From Gammaproteobacteria bacterium UBA5078 (lineage in GTDB: Bacteria > Pseudomonadota > Gammaproteobacteria > Pseudomonadales > Pseudohongiellaceae): a stretch of DNA of 64,000 bases. The DNA lies in the NCBI GenBank assembly GCA_002416505.1, contig DIAM01000002.1:33392-97391 (forward strand), written 5' to 3'. The notes beneath the pieces were generated by a model. That model was not told the origin of the DNA. It saw only the letters and a list, made by a program, of their open reading frames with translations, and made no database searches. This document shows positions 8,712 through 17,463 of the stretch, piece after piece. Both the position numbers and the translations under genes were made by a program. The stretch's first letter is position 1. Every line of letters begins with the position of its first letter.

Positions 8712-9527
8712 TTAACCCGCTGTTTCGCTCATCAGCAAGCGTTCGATAAAGAATTCAAGGCGTCCGTTGGCCTGGCGATTGATCGGCCAATCCGCTACCT
8801 CATGTGCTAACTTCCTATAGGCGATAGCAGCCTTGCTCGAGGGGTAAGCCTCCAAGGTTGCCTTCTGGCGCTGTGCGGATTTGCGCACCGCATCGTCCCA
8901 TGGAATATCGCCCGCGTATTGCAGAGTCACATCGAGAAAGCGCTCTGCCACGCGTACAAATTTCGAGTACAAATTACGCCCCTCTTCCGGCGTCCGCGTC
9001 ATATTCGCCAAGACCCTGAAACGCTGCATGCCATAGTCGCGGTTCAGGAGTTTAACGAGCGCATAGGCATCGGTAATCGAGGATGGCTCGTCACAGACGA
9101 CCACGAGAACTTCCTGCGCGGCGCGCACGAAACTCACAACGCTCTCGGAGATCCCCGCCGCGGTGTCGATAATCAATACATCGAGTTGGTCATCCAGTTC
9201 GCTGAAGGCCCGAATCAAGCCCGCGTGTTCTGCTGGCCCAAGCTGGGTCAAAGACTGTACCCCTGAGGCTGCCGGAATCACTTTCAGGCCGCCGACCGTC
9301 GTGATCAACACATCTCTTAGACTGCACTCCCCGCTCATGACATCCGCGAGAGTCTTGTCCGCTTTAATACCCAGCTGAATATCCACATTCGCCAGACCGA
9401 GGTCCGCGTCCATCAAGATGACCCGCTTACCGGCTTCGGCTAACGCTAGGCTTAGATTCACTGAGACATTGGTCTTCCCGACCCCGCCCTTGCCGCCGGT
9501 GATGGCGACTACTTGCACTGGCTTCAT
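8712..9527 (-). CDS. fleN: Flagellar number regulator FleN/FlhG (MinD-like ATPase)
   Basis: 271 residues. FleN limits the number of polar flagella and antagonises FleQ in pseudomonads and vibrios. The deviant Walker A of the MinD/ParA class is ITGGKGGVGKTNVSVNLSLA (residues 9-28), with MDADLGLANVD (A') and LDVLIIDTAAGIS (Walker B-like, about 114-126). A basic, amphipathic C-terminal end is compatible with membrane contact. The start overlaps the end of flhF by 4 bases. In this window FleQ itself is not encoded. Confidence 0.96.
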   Translation of the reverse strand: MKPVQVVAITGGKGGVGKTNVSVNLSLALAEAGKRVILMDADLGLANVDIQLGIKADKTLADVMSGECSLRDVLITTVGGLKVIPAASGVQSLTQLGPAEHAGLIRAFSELDDQLDVLIIDTAAGISESVVSFVRAAQEVLVVVCDEPSSITDAYALVKLLNRDYGMQRFRVLANMTRTPEEGRNLYSKFVRVAERFLDVTLQYAGDIPWDDAVRKSAQRQKATLEAYPSSKAAIAYRKLAHEVADWPINRQANGRLEFFIERLLMSETAG

Positions 9528-10999
9528 CTAGCCACTCCCTGTGCGACTCCCTGAAAGGGAACCTCTTGATCGAAGGCGGACATTTCGTCGCCGTAAACAC
9601 TGCCAAATTCGTACATAAGCCGCTCGCTCTCTTCTTCGCTATGGACCGACAAGGCAACCGCCTTGCTGACCAAATTATGGGCTTGTGCGACTTTAATGTC
9701 ATCGGGGATATTCTGGCCGTGGGTTTCATACACCACCGGCAGGGAGTTCTCGATCACTAGGGCAAGGGCTTCGCCCATTACACCCGCCTCATCGAGTTTG
9801 CTTAGAATACAACCAGTTAAGCCGGCCTGCGAGTAGGTGCGACAGGCGTTAGCGAGCACCGAAGCCTGGCTCGTACAGGCCATAACCAATAAGTTTTGCA
9901 CCTCGGGACAATTGCGCAGCGTCTGCAATTGGAACTGCAGGCTGGGGTCCGTGGCGTGCAGCCCTGCCGTGTCTATCAACACGAGGGACTTGTGACGCAG
10001 TGACTCCAAGATCTGCCGCAGGCTGTGGCCTTCATCGACCACCCGAACGCTAACACCCAAGATGCGTCCGAAGGTGCGCAGCTGCTCATGTGCGGCTACT
10101 CGGAAGCTATCGGTAGTCACCAGCGCCACGGACTCTGGCCCGTGCTCTAGCACATAGCGAGTCGCCAATTTGCCGATGGTCGTCGTCTTGCCCACACCTG
10201 TCGGCCCGAGAAGGGCAAAGATCCCCCCTTTGGCGGCAACATCTGTCCCCGCTACCGGCACTTGTCTGGCCAAGGAGGCAATCGCGAACCGCCAAGCCTC
10301 TGCCGTAGTCATCTGCGGCTTGAGTTTGTCTAGTAGGGTCTTGCTAAGGGCGGCGGGCACGCCCATCGCATTTAGTCGTTCCCAAATACTGGCCTGAATG
10401 GGGGTGCGACGCGAGAACTGCTCCCAAGCCATGCCGCTGAGGCGCTGCTCGAGTAGGCGTCGAATGCCGTTGAGTTCGGAGCGCATGCGATTCATCTCGC
10501 GGCTCTCGGCGATGCTTCGCTCGCGTTGTTCGCGCTGCACTTGCTCTGCGCGAAGCACTGCCTCCTGGGCGCGCAATTGTGCGGCCACTTCTTGCTCGGC
10601 GGCTGACTTATTCACTTGCATCTGCTGGTCTTTCTGAGTCTTCAGAAATGGCGTACGGGCATTGTGATCGGCTTCGCGCTGGAGGCGTTCGAAGTCCGGT
10701 GTTTGCTCGGCGGTGTCGGCGGCTTTCGCGGCGACCCGTGGGGCGTCTTTGGGCTTAGCGGACTCTGGCTGCGCAGCACTAGGCTGCTGCTTAGTCGCGG
10801 TTTCATTGGCTTTGGCGGCACTTGGGCGGAGGCTGCCAGAAGATGAAAAAGAGATATCCCCAGGCATCGCAGCTGCGACGACCTCTACCCCGCCTTCGAC
10901 GGTGCGATTGGACAAAATGACCGCCTCCACTCCCATCTCCTCACGGATCTGAGCGATTGCACGGCGCATGTCAGGCGCTAGATATCGTTTCACTTTCAT
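9524..10999 (-). CDS. flhF: Polar flagellar placement GTPase FlhF
   Basis: 491 residues. FlhF is an SRP-family GTPase that marks the pole for flagellum assembly. The N-terminal B domain begins MKVKRYLAPDMRRAIAQIRE. A long Ala/Gln/Glu-rich linker (about 60-190) follows, then a helical N domain, then the G domain with GPTGVGKTTTIGKLA (near 268), TTDSFRVAAHEQLRTFG, LVLIDTAGLH and SKLDEAGVMG. A clear ribosome site (AGAGGATGA) precedes the ATG. It sits between flhA and fleN as in other polar flagellates. Confidence 0.97.
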   Translation of the reverse strand: MKVKRYLAPDMRRAIAQIREEMGVEAVILSNRTVEGGVEVVAAAMPGDISFSSSGSLRPSAAKANETATKQQPSAAQPESAKPKDAPRVAAKAADTAEQTPDFERLQREADHNARTPFLKTQKDQQMQVNKSAAEQEVAAQLRAQEAVLRAEQVQREQRERSIAESREMNRMRSELNGIRRLLEQRLSGMAWEQFSRRTPIQASIWERLNAMGVPAALSKTLLDKLKPQMTTAEAWRFAIASLARQVPVAGTDVAAKGGIFALLGPTGVGKTTTIGKLATRYVLEHGPESVALVTTDSFRVAAHEQLRTFGRILGVSVRVVDEGHSLRQILESLRHKSLVLIDTAGLHATDPSLQFQLQTLRNCPEVQNLLVMACTSQASVLANACRTYSQAGLTGCILSKLDEAGVMGEALALVIENSLPVVYETHGQNIPDDIKVAQAHNLVSKAVALSVHSEEESERLMYEFGSVYGDEMSAFDQEVPFQGVAQGVAR

Positions 11000-11055
11000 C
11001 TGTTCATCCTCTGCTCAGTGTGCGCGAAGCCCATGCGCTACTGTGGCGGTTCTCA

Positions 11056-13200
11056 TTAATTTCCAATGCTTGCGACAATCGTAATCTGTTTGTTGTCCGG
11101 TACTTCTTGGTAAGAGAGCACCTTCAACCCGCTAATCGTGAAGCGTACAAAGCGGCTCAGCACGGAGCGCAGTGGCGCTGGTACTAAGAGGACGGCAGGT
11201 TTGCCTGCGGCCTCTTGATTGCGTGCGGCGCTAAGCAGGGAGCTCTGTAGCCGCTCGGCCATCGCCGGTTCGATCACCATGCCATCGTCACTACTCATCG
11301 CGCCCTGTTGCTGACCCTGTTGCGAAGACTGCTGTACAGCTTTAAGCAATATTTGTTCCAGAGACGGGTCTAGCGTCAAAACTGGCAGTTCGGCACTGAT
11401 TCCATAGATGTTTTGGACGATTACGCGTGCGAGCGCTACTCGCGCCGCCGAGGTCAAAGCGCCGGGATCTTGACTCTTTGTCGCCGCGGCCGCCAAGGCT
11501 TCGGCGATTGTGCGCATATCGCGGATCGGCACATCCTCGATGAGAAGATTCTGTAAGACCTTGAGCAGCACATTGGTATTGACCATCGTAGGCAGCTCTT
11601 CGGCGAGTTTCTTCGAGGTCTTGCCAAGCATGGCCAGCAACTCATGGACCTCGTCGTGGCCCAATAACTCGTGCGCGTGCTTGTGCAAAATGGTATTCAG
11701 GTGAGTGGCGATGACCGTGCTGCTGTCTACCACCGTGTAGCCTAGGGTCTGCACTTGATCCTTCTGCGAGGGTTCGATCCACAGCGCATCTAGGCCGAAG
11801 GCTGGGTCTTTAGTCTCGATACCCGTCGCCTTGCCAAACACTTGGCCTGGGTTAATGGCCATATCGCGTTCGGGAATAATGTCTGAGCCGCCGACATTCA
11901 CGCCCATCAGGGTGATGCGGTACTCGTTTGGCGACAGGTCGAGGTTGTCGCGGATATGCACCGAGGGCACTAGGAAGCCGAGTTCCTGGGAGAGCTTCTT
12001 GCGGATGCCCTTAATGCGGCTAAGCAGTTGCCCGCCCTGGGCCTTGTCAACCATCGGTATGAGCCGGTAGCCGACCTCTAGCCCGATGACATCGACCGGC
12101 ATCACGTCGCTCCAACCTAGATCCTGTGGCTCCGCCTCGGTCTCGTCGCGTACCTTCTTCTGGGCCGCCTCTACATCGTCGGCATCGGTGCCAGCCTTCT
12201 TCAGGCGCCAGTAGATCAAATAGGAGCCGGCACCGGCTAACGCAGACAGCGCTAGAAACGCGAAATGCGGCATGCCCGGAACGCTGCCCATCACCAAGAG
12301 CACGCCGCTGGTGATGCCCAAGGCGCGCGGCGTGGCGAACATCTGCCCCGCAACCTGCGCGCCCATCATCTCGGAGCTATTGCTACGGGTCACCATGATC
12401 GCGGCTGCGGTCGACAGTACCAAGGCGGGAATCTGTGCGACCAAGCCATCACCGATAGTGAGCAAGGCATAACGTTCCATCGCCATGGTGAAATCGAGAT
12501 CGTGTTGCAGCATGCCGACCCCGACGCCGCCCACTAAATTGATAATCAGAATCAGGATGCCCGCGATCGCATCCCCTTTCACGAATTTGCTGGCACCGTC
12601 CATCGACCCGTAGAAGTCTGCCTCCTCGGTAATGTCCTTGCGCCGCGCCCGCGCCTGATCTTGGTCGATGAGGCCGGAGTTGAGGTCGGCATCTACCGCC
12701 ATCTGCTTGCCGGGCATAGCGTCTAGGGTGAAACGCGCACTCACCTCGGCGATACGACCGGCACCCTTGGTCACCACGACGAAGTTAATGATGATCAGGA
12801 TGATGAACACGATGAGGCCGACGGCATAGTTACCGCCGATCACCACTTCGCCGAAGGACTCGATGACCTTTCCCGCCGCCGCGCCGCCATTGTGTCCCTC
12901 GAGCAGAACCACGCGCGTCGAGGCCACGTTCAGGGCTAGACGCAGCAGGGTGGCGATCAACAAGATGGTCGGGAACACGGCAAAGTCCAATGGCCGCATC
13001 GCATAGACAGCGACGCAGAGGACGACCAGCGCGATGGTGATATTGAAGGTGAAGAAGACGTCGAGCAGGAAGGGCGGTAGCGGCAATGTCATCATCGCCA
13101 ACATGATTAGCAGCAATACCGGGATACCGAGATTGCCGTTGACTAGGGTCTTGGCGTTATCTAGGTATACATTGCGTTGTACGCTGGCGCCTTCACTCAT
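11056..13200 (-). CDS. flhA: Flagellar export gate protein FlhA
   Basis: 714 residues. FlhA is the major export-gate subunit of the flagellar type III secretion system. The N-terminal half has eight membrane helices starting at LGIPVLLLIMLAMM. The conserved FHIPEP-type cytoplasmic loop reads RFTLDAMPGKQMAVDADLNS (about 152-171). The C-terminal half is the docking domain for substrates and chaperones. Its own promoter region is likely in the 242-base gap upstream, which holds a sigma-54-like element and FleQ-like boxes. The ATG at 13200 has no strong ribosome site nearby. Confidence 0.97.
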   Translation of the reverse strand: MSEGASVQRNVYLDNAKTLVNGNLGIPVLLLIMLAMMTLPLPPFLLDVFFTFNITIALVVLCVAVYAMRPLDFAVFPTILLIATLLRLALNVASTRVVLLEGHNGGAAAGKVIESFGEVVIGGNYAVGLIVFIILIIINFVVVTKGAGRIAEVSARFTLDAMPGKQMAVDADLNSGLIDQDQARARRKDITEEADFYGSMDGASKFVKGDAIAGILILIINLVGGVGVGMLQHDLDFTMAMERYALLTIGDGLVAQIPALVLSTAAAIMVTRSNSSEMMGAQVAGQMFATPRALGITSGVLLVMGSVPGMPHFAFLALSALAGAGSYLIYWRLKKAGTDADDVEAAQKKVRDETEAEPQDLGWSDVMPVDVIGLEVGYRLIPMVDKAQGGQLLSRIKGIRKKLSQELGFLVPSVHIRDNLDLSPNEYRITLMGVNVGGSDIIPERDMAINPGQVFGKATGIETKDPAFGLDALWIEPSQKDQVQTLGYTVVDSSTVIATHLNTILHKHAHELLGHDEVHELLAMLGKTSKKLAEELPTMVNTNVLLKVLQNLLIEDVPIRDMRTIAEALAAAATKSQDPGALTSAARVALARVIVQNIYGISAELPVLTLDPSLEQILLKAVQQSSQQGQQQGAMSSDDGMVIEPAMAERLQSSLLSAARNQEAAGKPAVLLVPAPLRSVLSRFVRFTISGLKVLSYQEVPDNKQITIVASIGN

Positions 13201-13260
13201 CTGCTGCTGTCTGCCTGGTCGTGCTCCGCTAAGTGCCGGAGTCCTCTGTGAGTCTAAAAC

Positions 13261-13316
13261 GTCAGTTTCATTGACGTTATTTCAGGAGCACACAGGAGGC
13301 AGTTCAAAAAATTGAC
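13261..13316. promoter_or_regulatory. Candidate FleQ-type boxes upstream of flhA
   Basis: The 14-mer TTCAAAAAATTGAC at 13303-13316 matches the published FleQ consensus GTCANTAAATTGAC at 11 of 13 fixed positions. A second palindrome at 13261-13275 (GTCA...TTGAC, one base longer than the consensus) sits closer to flhA. FleQ and relatives activate sigma-54 flagellar promoters from such sites. The assignment is inferred from motif match and position; no FleQ gene is in the window. Confidence 0.45.
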
Positions 13317-13385
13317 GCCTCGCTCACGAGATTCGCGGCCTGTAGGGCTTTGCGCGGGTCTTCGTGTGTGTCCTAACAGGGACAC

Positions 13386-13401
13386 TGCAAGAAGTCGGCC
13401 A
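13386..13401 (-). promoter_or_regulatory. Candidate sigma-54 promoter for flhA
   Basis: Read leftward it is TGGCCG-N5-TTGCA, with the GG and GC dinucleotides at the exact -24/-12 spacing. The -24 half departs from TGGCAC at two positions, so this is a weaker match than the fliL and fleS promoters. It lies about 185 bases before flhA and just after the flhB stop, which would let flhA be transcribed separately from flhB. Confidence 0.45.
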
Positions 13402-13442
13402 ATCGCCTGCTCATCCCCTTACGAGGGTGAACAGGCCCCTAC

Positions 13443-14582
13443 TTAGTCATGGCGCAATTCTTCAGGGATGTCGATGTCGGAGCGCAGAGTTGGGCGCTTC
13501 TTGACCCGACCCCTAGCGAACTGTTTGAGTTGATGCAGATAGGCCAGCACTTGCGCGACCGCGACGTAGAGACCGCCGGGGATCACCTCGCCAACCTTGG
13601 TATTGAAGAAAATGGCTCGGGCCAGCGCTGGCGACGAGACGATGGGGATGTCGTGCTCTTGGGCAATCTCACGAATCTTCTGAGCGACAAAGTCGGCGCC
13701 TTTGGCCAGCATGATCGGGGCGTCTTCCTTGCTCTGGTCATAGCGCAGCGCGACGGCATAGTGCTCTGGGTTGGTGATGATGACATCGGCCTGCGGCACA
13801 TCGGACATCATGCGATTCTGGGACATCTGGTACTGCAGCTGGCGAATGCGCTGCTTAACCTCTGGCCGCCCCTCGGAGTCTTTCATCTCGTCTTTGACCT
13901 GCTGCATGGTCATACGCAGCTTCTGGGCGTGCTGATAAATCTGAATGGGAATATCGACCATGGAGATAAGGATCATGGCACAGGACATCCACAGCACGGA
14001 CCACCCGATCAGGCCAACGGAGTCCACAATGGCGGGTATCACCGACTCGTGCTGAATACTGAGTATGGAGCCGGTATTGATATACAGAATGAGGAGCGCG
14101 AGCGAGGCGACGACGACGACCTTGGCGATGGCCTTGAACAACTCGATGATGGCATTGGGGCCAAACATACGCCCTAAGCCCGCCAGAGGGCTCATGCGGC
14201 TGGCCTTAGGGGCGATAGACTTAATACTGAAATTCCAGCCGCCGAGGGCGATGGGGGCGAGAAAGGCGAGCAGCAGCAAGACCGCGAACACGGGCAAGAG
14301 CGCGACGAAGCCGGTCATGACGGAGTCGCCGAGCTGCTCGAGCATGGCGGCAGTATCGAAAAAAGCGGCGCGATCGAGGGTGAAATTATATTCCATAATA
14401 CGAGCGAGGCCGGAGGCGAGAATGCCACCAAAGGCAATCACTGCCGCCGTACCGCCAAGCAAGATGGCAGTAGTGTTCAGTTCCTTGGAACGCGCTATGT
14501 TCCCGTCTTCTCGTGCGGAGTCCAACCGCTTCTGGGTTGGCTCCTGGCTCTTCTCCGCCGAGGAGTCTTTATCGTCTGCCAT
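13443..14582 (-). CDS. flhB: Flagellar export gate switch protein FlhB
   Basis: 379 residues. FlhB controls the switch from rod/hook to filament export and is autocleaved. A charged N-terminus (MADDKDSSAEKSQEPTQKRL) precedes four membrane helices (about 30-215). The cytoplasmic domain has the autocleavage loop as TNPEHYAVALRYD (near residue 265); the common form is NPTH, so Thr is replaced by Glu while the Asn-Pro cleavage pair is kept. Unlike in most relatives it is separated from fliR by 492 bases holding two structured repeats. Confidence 0.96.
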   Translation of the reverse strand: MADDKDSSAEKSQEPTQKRLDSAREDGNIARSKELNTTAILLGGTAAVIAFGGILASGLARIMEYNFTLDRAAFFDTAAMLEQLGDSVMTGFVALLPVFAVLLLLAFLAPIALGGWNFSIKSIAPKASRMSPLAGLGRMFGPNAIIELFKAIAKVVVVASLALLILYINTGSILSIQHESVIPAIVDSVGLIGWSVLWMSCAMILISMVDIPIQIYQHAQKLRMTMQQVKDEMKDSEGRPEVKQRIRQLQYQMSQNRMMSDVPQADVIITNPEHYAVALRYDQSKEDAPIMLAKGADFVAQKIREIAQEHDIPIVSSPALARAIFFNTKVGEVIPGGLYVAVAQVLAYLHQLKQFARGRVKKRPTLRSDIDIPEELRHD

Positions 14583-14703
14583 CTTACTTTCTCTCTATGG
14601 CTTCTCGTAAATTGCTGAAGGCTACTAGTTGGAGCTACTGTTAATCGCTGCGTAGCACGAACGCGGTATCGCAGCGTCCTTATTGGCACTCCGTTGCACG
14701 AGC

Positions 14704-14809
14704 GAGGCAAGTGGTATAGATCCTCAGGACACGCCGTGAATACATCCATGTAGGCTCACGCGCAGCATCCATGCTGCTTATGGTCCTGCTGATCTACACC
14801 ACCCACCTC
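14704..14809. repeat. Structured intergenic repeat, copy A (GGA hairpins on the minus strand)
   Basis: Arms 14704-14730 and 14783-14809 form an imperfect inverted repeat (21 of 27 pairs). The 52-base core between them (14731-14782) is shared with copies B, C and D. Read on the minus strand, the core holds hairpin 1 (GCAGCA-TGGA-TGCTGC) and hairpin 2 (TACA-TGGA-TGTA), joined by a GAGCC-containing linker and closed by TTCACGGCGT. The GGA-bearing strand is the sense strand of the fliR-flhB transcript, about 120 to 230 bases before flhB. Confidence 0.85.
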
Positions 14810-14913
14810 ACTCTCTTTATCGCCAATCTCTTAGCAATTTTGCTGCGATCTCTTCATACAAAAGACGAAGAGTATTCAAAAAAAACTGAACGACTAACCG
14901 CGACCACATCCGA

Positions 14914-15027
14914 GCGTCTCGGAGCGGGAACCCCCGTGCCGAACCGTGAGCAGCAGGGATGCTGCGACCGAGCCCCCATGGATGGGTTTACGGCGTGTTC
15001 GGAACGGGGGTTCTCGCTCCGAGGCGC
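14914..15027. repeat. Structured intergenic repeat, copy B (GGA hairpins on the plus strand)
   Basis: Arms 14914-14944 and 14997-15027 pair at 28 of 31 positions; their sequence is unrelated to the arms of copy A. The 52-base core (14945-14996) carries GCAGCA-GGGA-TGCTGC and CCCA-TGGA-TGGG hairpins with the CGAGCC linker. It is opposite in orientation to copy A, 105 bases away, in the same fliR-flhB gap. On the mRNA strand the long arms alone would form a strong hairpin. Confidence 0.87.
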
Positions 15028-15074
15028 GCACTACGAAGTGCCTGCTTCTCTACACAAGCTACGACGCATCTAAA

Positions 15075-15851
15075 CTATAGTAGTTCTCGCGCCATACCGA
15101 AAAACTCTGCGAAGATATTCTCGGCAGACTCTAGGAATGTGCCAAGGGTTATCCATATTATGAACAGCCCGAACATCAGCGCGATTGGGAAGCCCAGTGC
15201 GAAGATGTTTAGCTGCGGCGCCGCACGCGTCATGATCCCGAATGCAAAGTTGGTGATCAGTAGCGCCGTCAGTGCCGGCAGCGCAAGTACTAGCCCGCTC
15301 GAGATCACCCAGCTAAACGTACTCACTACGCGCATCATCGCCCCCGTGTCGAAACCGAAGGACACGATCGGCAAAACTCTAAAACTATCTATTAAGATTT
15401 CTAGCATCACCAAGTGACCATCGAAGGTCACGAATAGCAGCATCACCAGCATCATGTATACCGTACTCATGATCGCCACGTTAACCCCGTTAGACGGGTC
15501 CACCATCGACGCGAAACCCAAGCCCATCTGCATCGCGATCAACTGCCCTGCCATCACGAATACCTGAAACAGGAGCTGCATGAAGAAACCAAGCGCCGCC
15601 CCTATCACTACCTGCTGCGCCACGATCAGAATCGCCCCTACCGACACCCCATCTATCTGCGGGACTGCCGGCAACAGTGGCGCCACCATGACCGTGATCG
15701 CCACCGATAAGACTAGGCGAATGCGCATCGGCACTAGCTGTGTGCCGAACAGTGGCGCGGCGAGGAAGAAACCCATGATGCGGAACATCGGCCATAGGAA
15801 GGTGCCCAGTAGCCCCCCTAATTCCTCCGCGCTCATATTGATCAATTCCAC
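15075..15851 (-). CDS. fliR: Flagellar export gate protein FliR
   Basis: 258 residues. FliR is a membrane component of the FliPQR export channel. The sequence has the expected series of hydrophobic helices starting FLWPMFRIMGFFLAAPLFG (about 18-36). The conserved LGFFMQLLFQVFVMAGQ lies near 88-104 and GLGFASMVDPSNG near 110-122. The start ATG is 11 bases downstream of the fliQ stop. It ends just before the 492-base gap preceding flhB. Confidence 0.96.
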   Translation of the reverse strand: MELINMSAEELGGLLGTFLWPMFRIMGFFLAAPLFGTQLVPMRIRLVLSVAITVMVAPLLPAVPQIDGVSVGAILIVAQQVVIGAALGFFMQLLFQVFVMAGQLIAMQMGLGFASMVDPSNGVNVAIMSTVYMMLVMLLFVTFDGHLVMLEILIDSFRVLPIVSFGFDTGAMMRVVSTFSWVISSGLVLALPALTALLITNFAFGIMTRAAPQLNIFALGFPIALMFGLFIIWITLGTFLESAENIFAEFFGMARELL

Positions 15852-15862
15852 GCGCGTCGCCC

Positions 15863-16132
15863 TCAGCCGATCAAGAATGGGATGTTAGTGATTAGCTGCT
15901 GCGTGAAATCCAATACTCGTGTTAGTAGCCATGGCCCCGCGATAATGATCGCCATTAGCGTGGTCAGCAGGCGCGGCAAGAAGCTCAGGGTCTGCTCGTT
16001 GATCTGCGTGGCGGCCTGAAAGGTGCTCACTGCCAGCCCCACTAAGAGGCTCGGCATCACGATCACGGAGACCATCACCACAATGAGGAACATCGCCTCG
16101 CGCCATAATTCGATAACGGTTTCGGGAGTCAT
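15863..16132 (-). CDS. fliQ: Flagellar export gate protein FliQ
   Basis: 89 residues, the family's usual length. FliQ contributes short two-helix subunits to the FliPQR channel. The protein begins MTPETVIELWREAMFLIVVM and has two membrane helices with the conserved GLAVSTFQAATQINEQTLSF between them (about residues 32-51). It lies 2 bases after fliP and 11 bases before fliR, in the standard order. Confidence 0.97.
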   Translation of the reverse strand: MTPETVIELWREAMFLIVVMVSVIVMPSLLVGLAVSTFQAATQINEQTLSFLPRLLTTLMAIIIAGPWLLTRVLDFTQQLITNIPFLIG

Positions 16133-16134
16133 AG

Positions 16135-16986
16135 TCAGGTTCCGAAGCTAGCGGCCAGGGTGCCAATCACCATGGCCCAGCCGTCCACGAGGACGAACAA
16201 CATAATTTTGAATGGCAGCGAGATGATAATCGGCGAGAGCATCATCATGCCCATCGCCATCAACACGCTGGCCACTACCAAGTCGATCACAAGGAAGGGG
16301 ATGAAGAGCATGAAGCCGATCTGGAAGGCGGTCTTCAACTCACTAGTGACGAATGCGGGGACTAGCACCGTGAAGGGAATCTCCTGCTGAGTGGCAACCG
16401 GTTCCGAATCCGCCAACTCCATGAATAGAGAAAGGTCCGACTCGCGCGTCTGCGCCATCATGAAGCTACGCACCGGCAGCTCCGCCTGGGCTAAGGCCTC
16501 GCCCGCCGATATCTGCTCATTGAGATAGGGCTGCAACGCAACATCGTTGATCTGCTGCAGCACCGGCGTCATGATGAAGAAGGATAGGAAGAGCGCTAGG
16601 CCTAAGAGAATTTGGTTGGACGGAGTCTGCTGCAGCCCGAGGGCCTGGCGCAGAATCGCGAACACCACCATGATGCGCGTGAATGAGGTCATCATCATCA
16701 GCAATGCCGGCAGCACCGTGAGCGCGGTCATCAGAAGCAGAATCTGAATGCTTACCGAATAATTCTGCAGGCCGTTCTCATCCGTGCTAACGGTCAATGC
16801 CGGAACGCCCAGCGTGGTATTGGACGCTAGGATGTCGAACGCGCGCTGCGGACTGAGGTCGGTCGTCGACGTAGTAGTCGTCGTGCCGTCGTCGGCAGGG
16901 GCTTGCGCGGAAGCGGGCAATGTCCACAGCAGTATTGCAGTGACCGCAAGGACGAGGGTGGCGAGTCTAAGGGCGCTCAGTCTCAC
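16135..16986 (-). CDS. fliP: Flagellar export gate protein FliP
   Basis: 283 residues with a cleavable signal peptide (residues 1-27, ending ASAQ), as usual for FliP. It has four membrane helices; conserved family stretches are MMTSFTRIMVVFAILRQALG (about 98-117) and QTPSNQILLGLALFLSFFIM (about 120-139), and the C-terminal pair reads FLVIDLVVASVLMAMGMMML. FliP5-FliQ4-FliR1 form the secretion pore. The start overlaps the end of fliO by 4 bases. Confidence 0.97.
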   Translation of the reverse strand: MRLSALRLATLVLAVTAILLWTLPASAQAPADDGTTTTTSTTDLSPQRAFDILASNTTLGVPALTVSTDENGLQNYSVSIQILLLMTALTVLPALLMMMTSFTRIMVVFAILRQALGLQQTPSNQILLGLALFLSFFIMTPVLQQINDVALQPYLNEQISAGEALAQAELPVRSFMMAQTRESDLSLFMELADSEPVATQQEIPFTVLVPAFVTSELKTAFQIGFMLFIPFLVIDLVVASVLMAMGMMMLSPIIISLPFKIMLFVLVDGWAMVIGTLAASFGT

Positions 16987-17390
16987 TTGGCTTGATCCTT
17001 ATTCAGAAGGCCCTGTAGCTTGGCAGCAAACTCGCTTGAGACACGATTGCCGCCCTCGCCCGCCTTGCTCAATGGCAGCACCGGAGCGTCGAACACATGC
17101 AAGGTATTGATCTGGTTCGCGCATACCCCGATTAGCAGTTGCTGATCGCCAATCTCCAACAGGGCGACGCGTTCGCGATTGCCAACAGAGATTACGCTGC
17201 GCACCTTAATGACGCCTGTAGGCGCCATGACGCCCCCGTTAAAGCGACGCAGTCCCCACGCACACAGCAAGATGAAAGCAATCACCACACCCAGCCACAG
17301 CAGCATCTCCAGCATGGCGCCTAGGCTCATCACGGACGCGCCCTGCTCGCCCACACTGCTTGTTGCCACTGCTGTTAGAAGGGTAATCAC
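16983..17390 (-). CDS. fliO: Flagellar biosynthesis protein FliO
   Basis: 135 residues. FliO stabilises assembly of the FliP ring. One membrane helix (about 27-48, EMLLWLGVVIAFILLCAWGL) is followed by a small cytoplasmic beta domain with GVIKVRSVISVGNRERVALL and GDQQLLIGV, the conserved core of the family. The sequence elsewhere is poorly conserved, so position between fliN and fliP supports the call. The gap to fliN is 73 bases. Confidence 0.92.
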   Translation of the reverse strand: MITLLTAVATSSVGEQGASVMSLGAMLEMLLWLGVVIAFILLCAWGLRRFNGGVMAPTGVIKVRSVISVGNRERVALLEIGDQQLLIGVCANQINTLHVFDAPVLPLSKAGEGGNRVSSEFAAKLQGLLNKDQAK

Positions 17391-17463
17391 ATCAACTCCT
17401 GCGCGAGTGAGGCCCGCACTATCCTTTAAATGCTCGTAAAAATGAGTTCATTGGGTTTACTAG

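Noticed and set aside
13449..14177. 242-codon open frame on the plus strand
   Set aside because: Lies fully antisense to flhB; no ribosome site and the translation is a His/Gly/Asp-rich mirror of the flhB codons.
14495..14749. Short frame reading MDVFTACPEDLYHLP and its relatives in the fliR-flhB gap
   Set aside because: These are translations of the structured repeat cores, not proteins; the same peptide pattern recurs at copy B.
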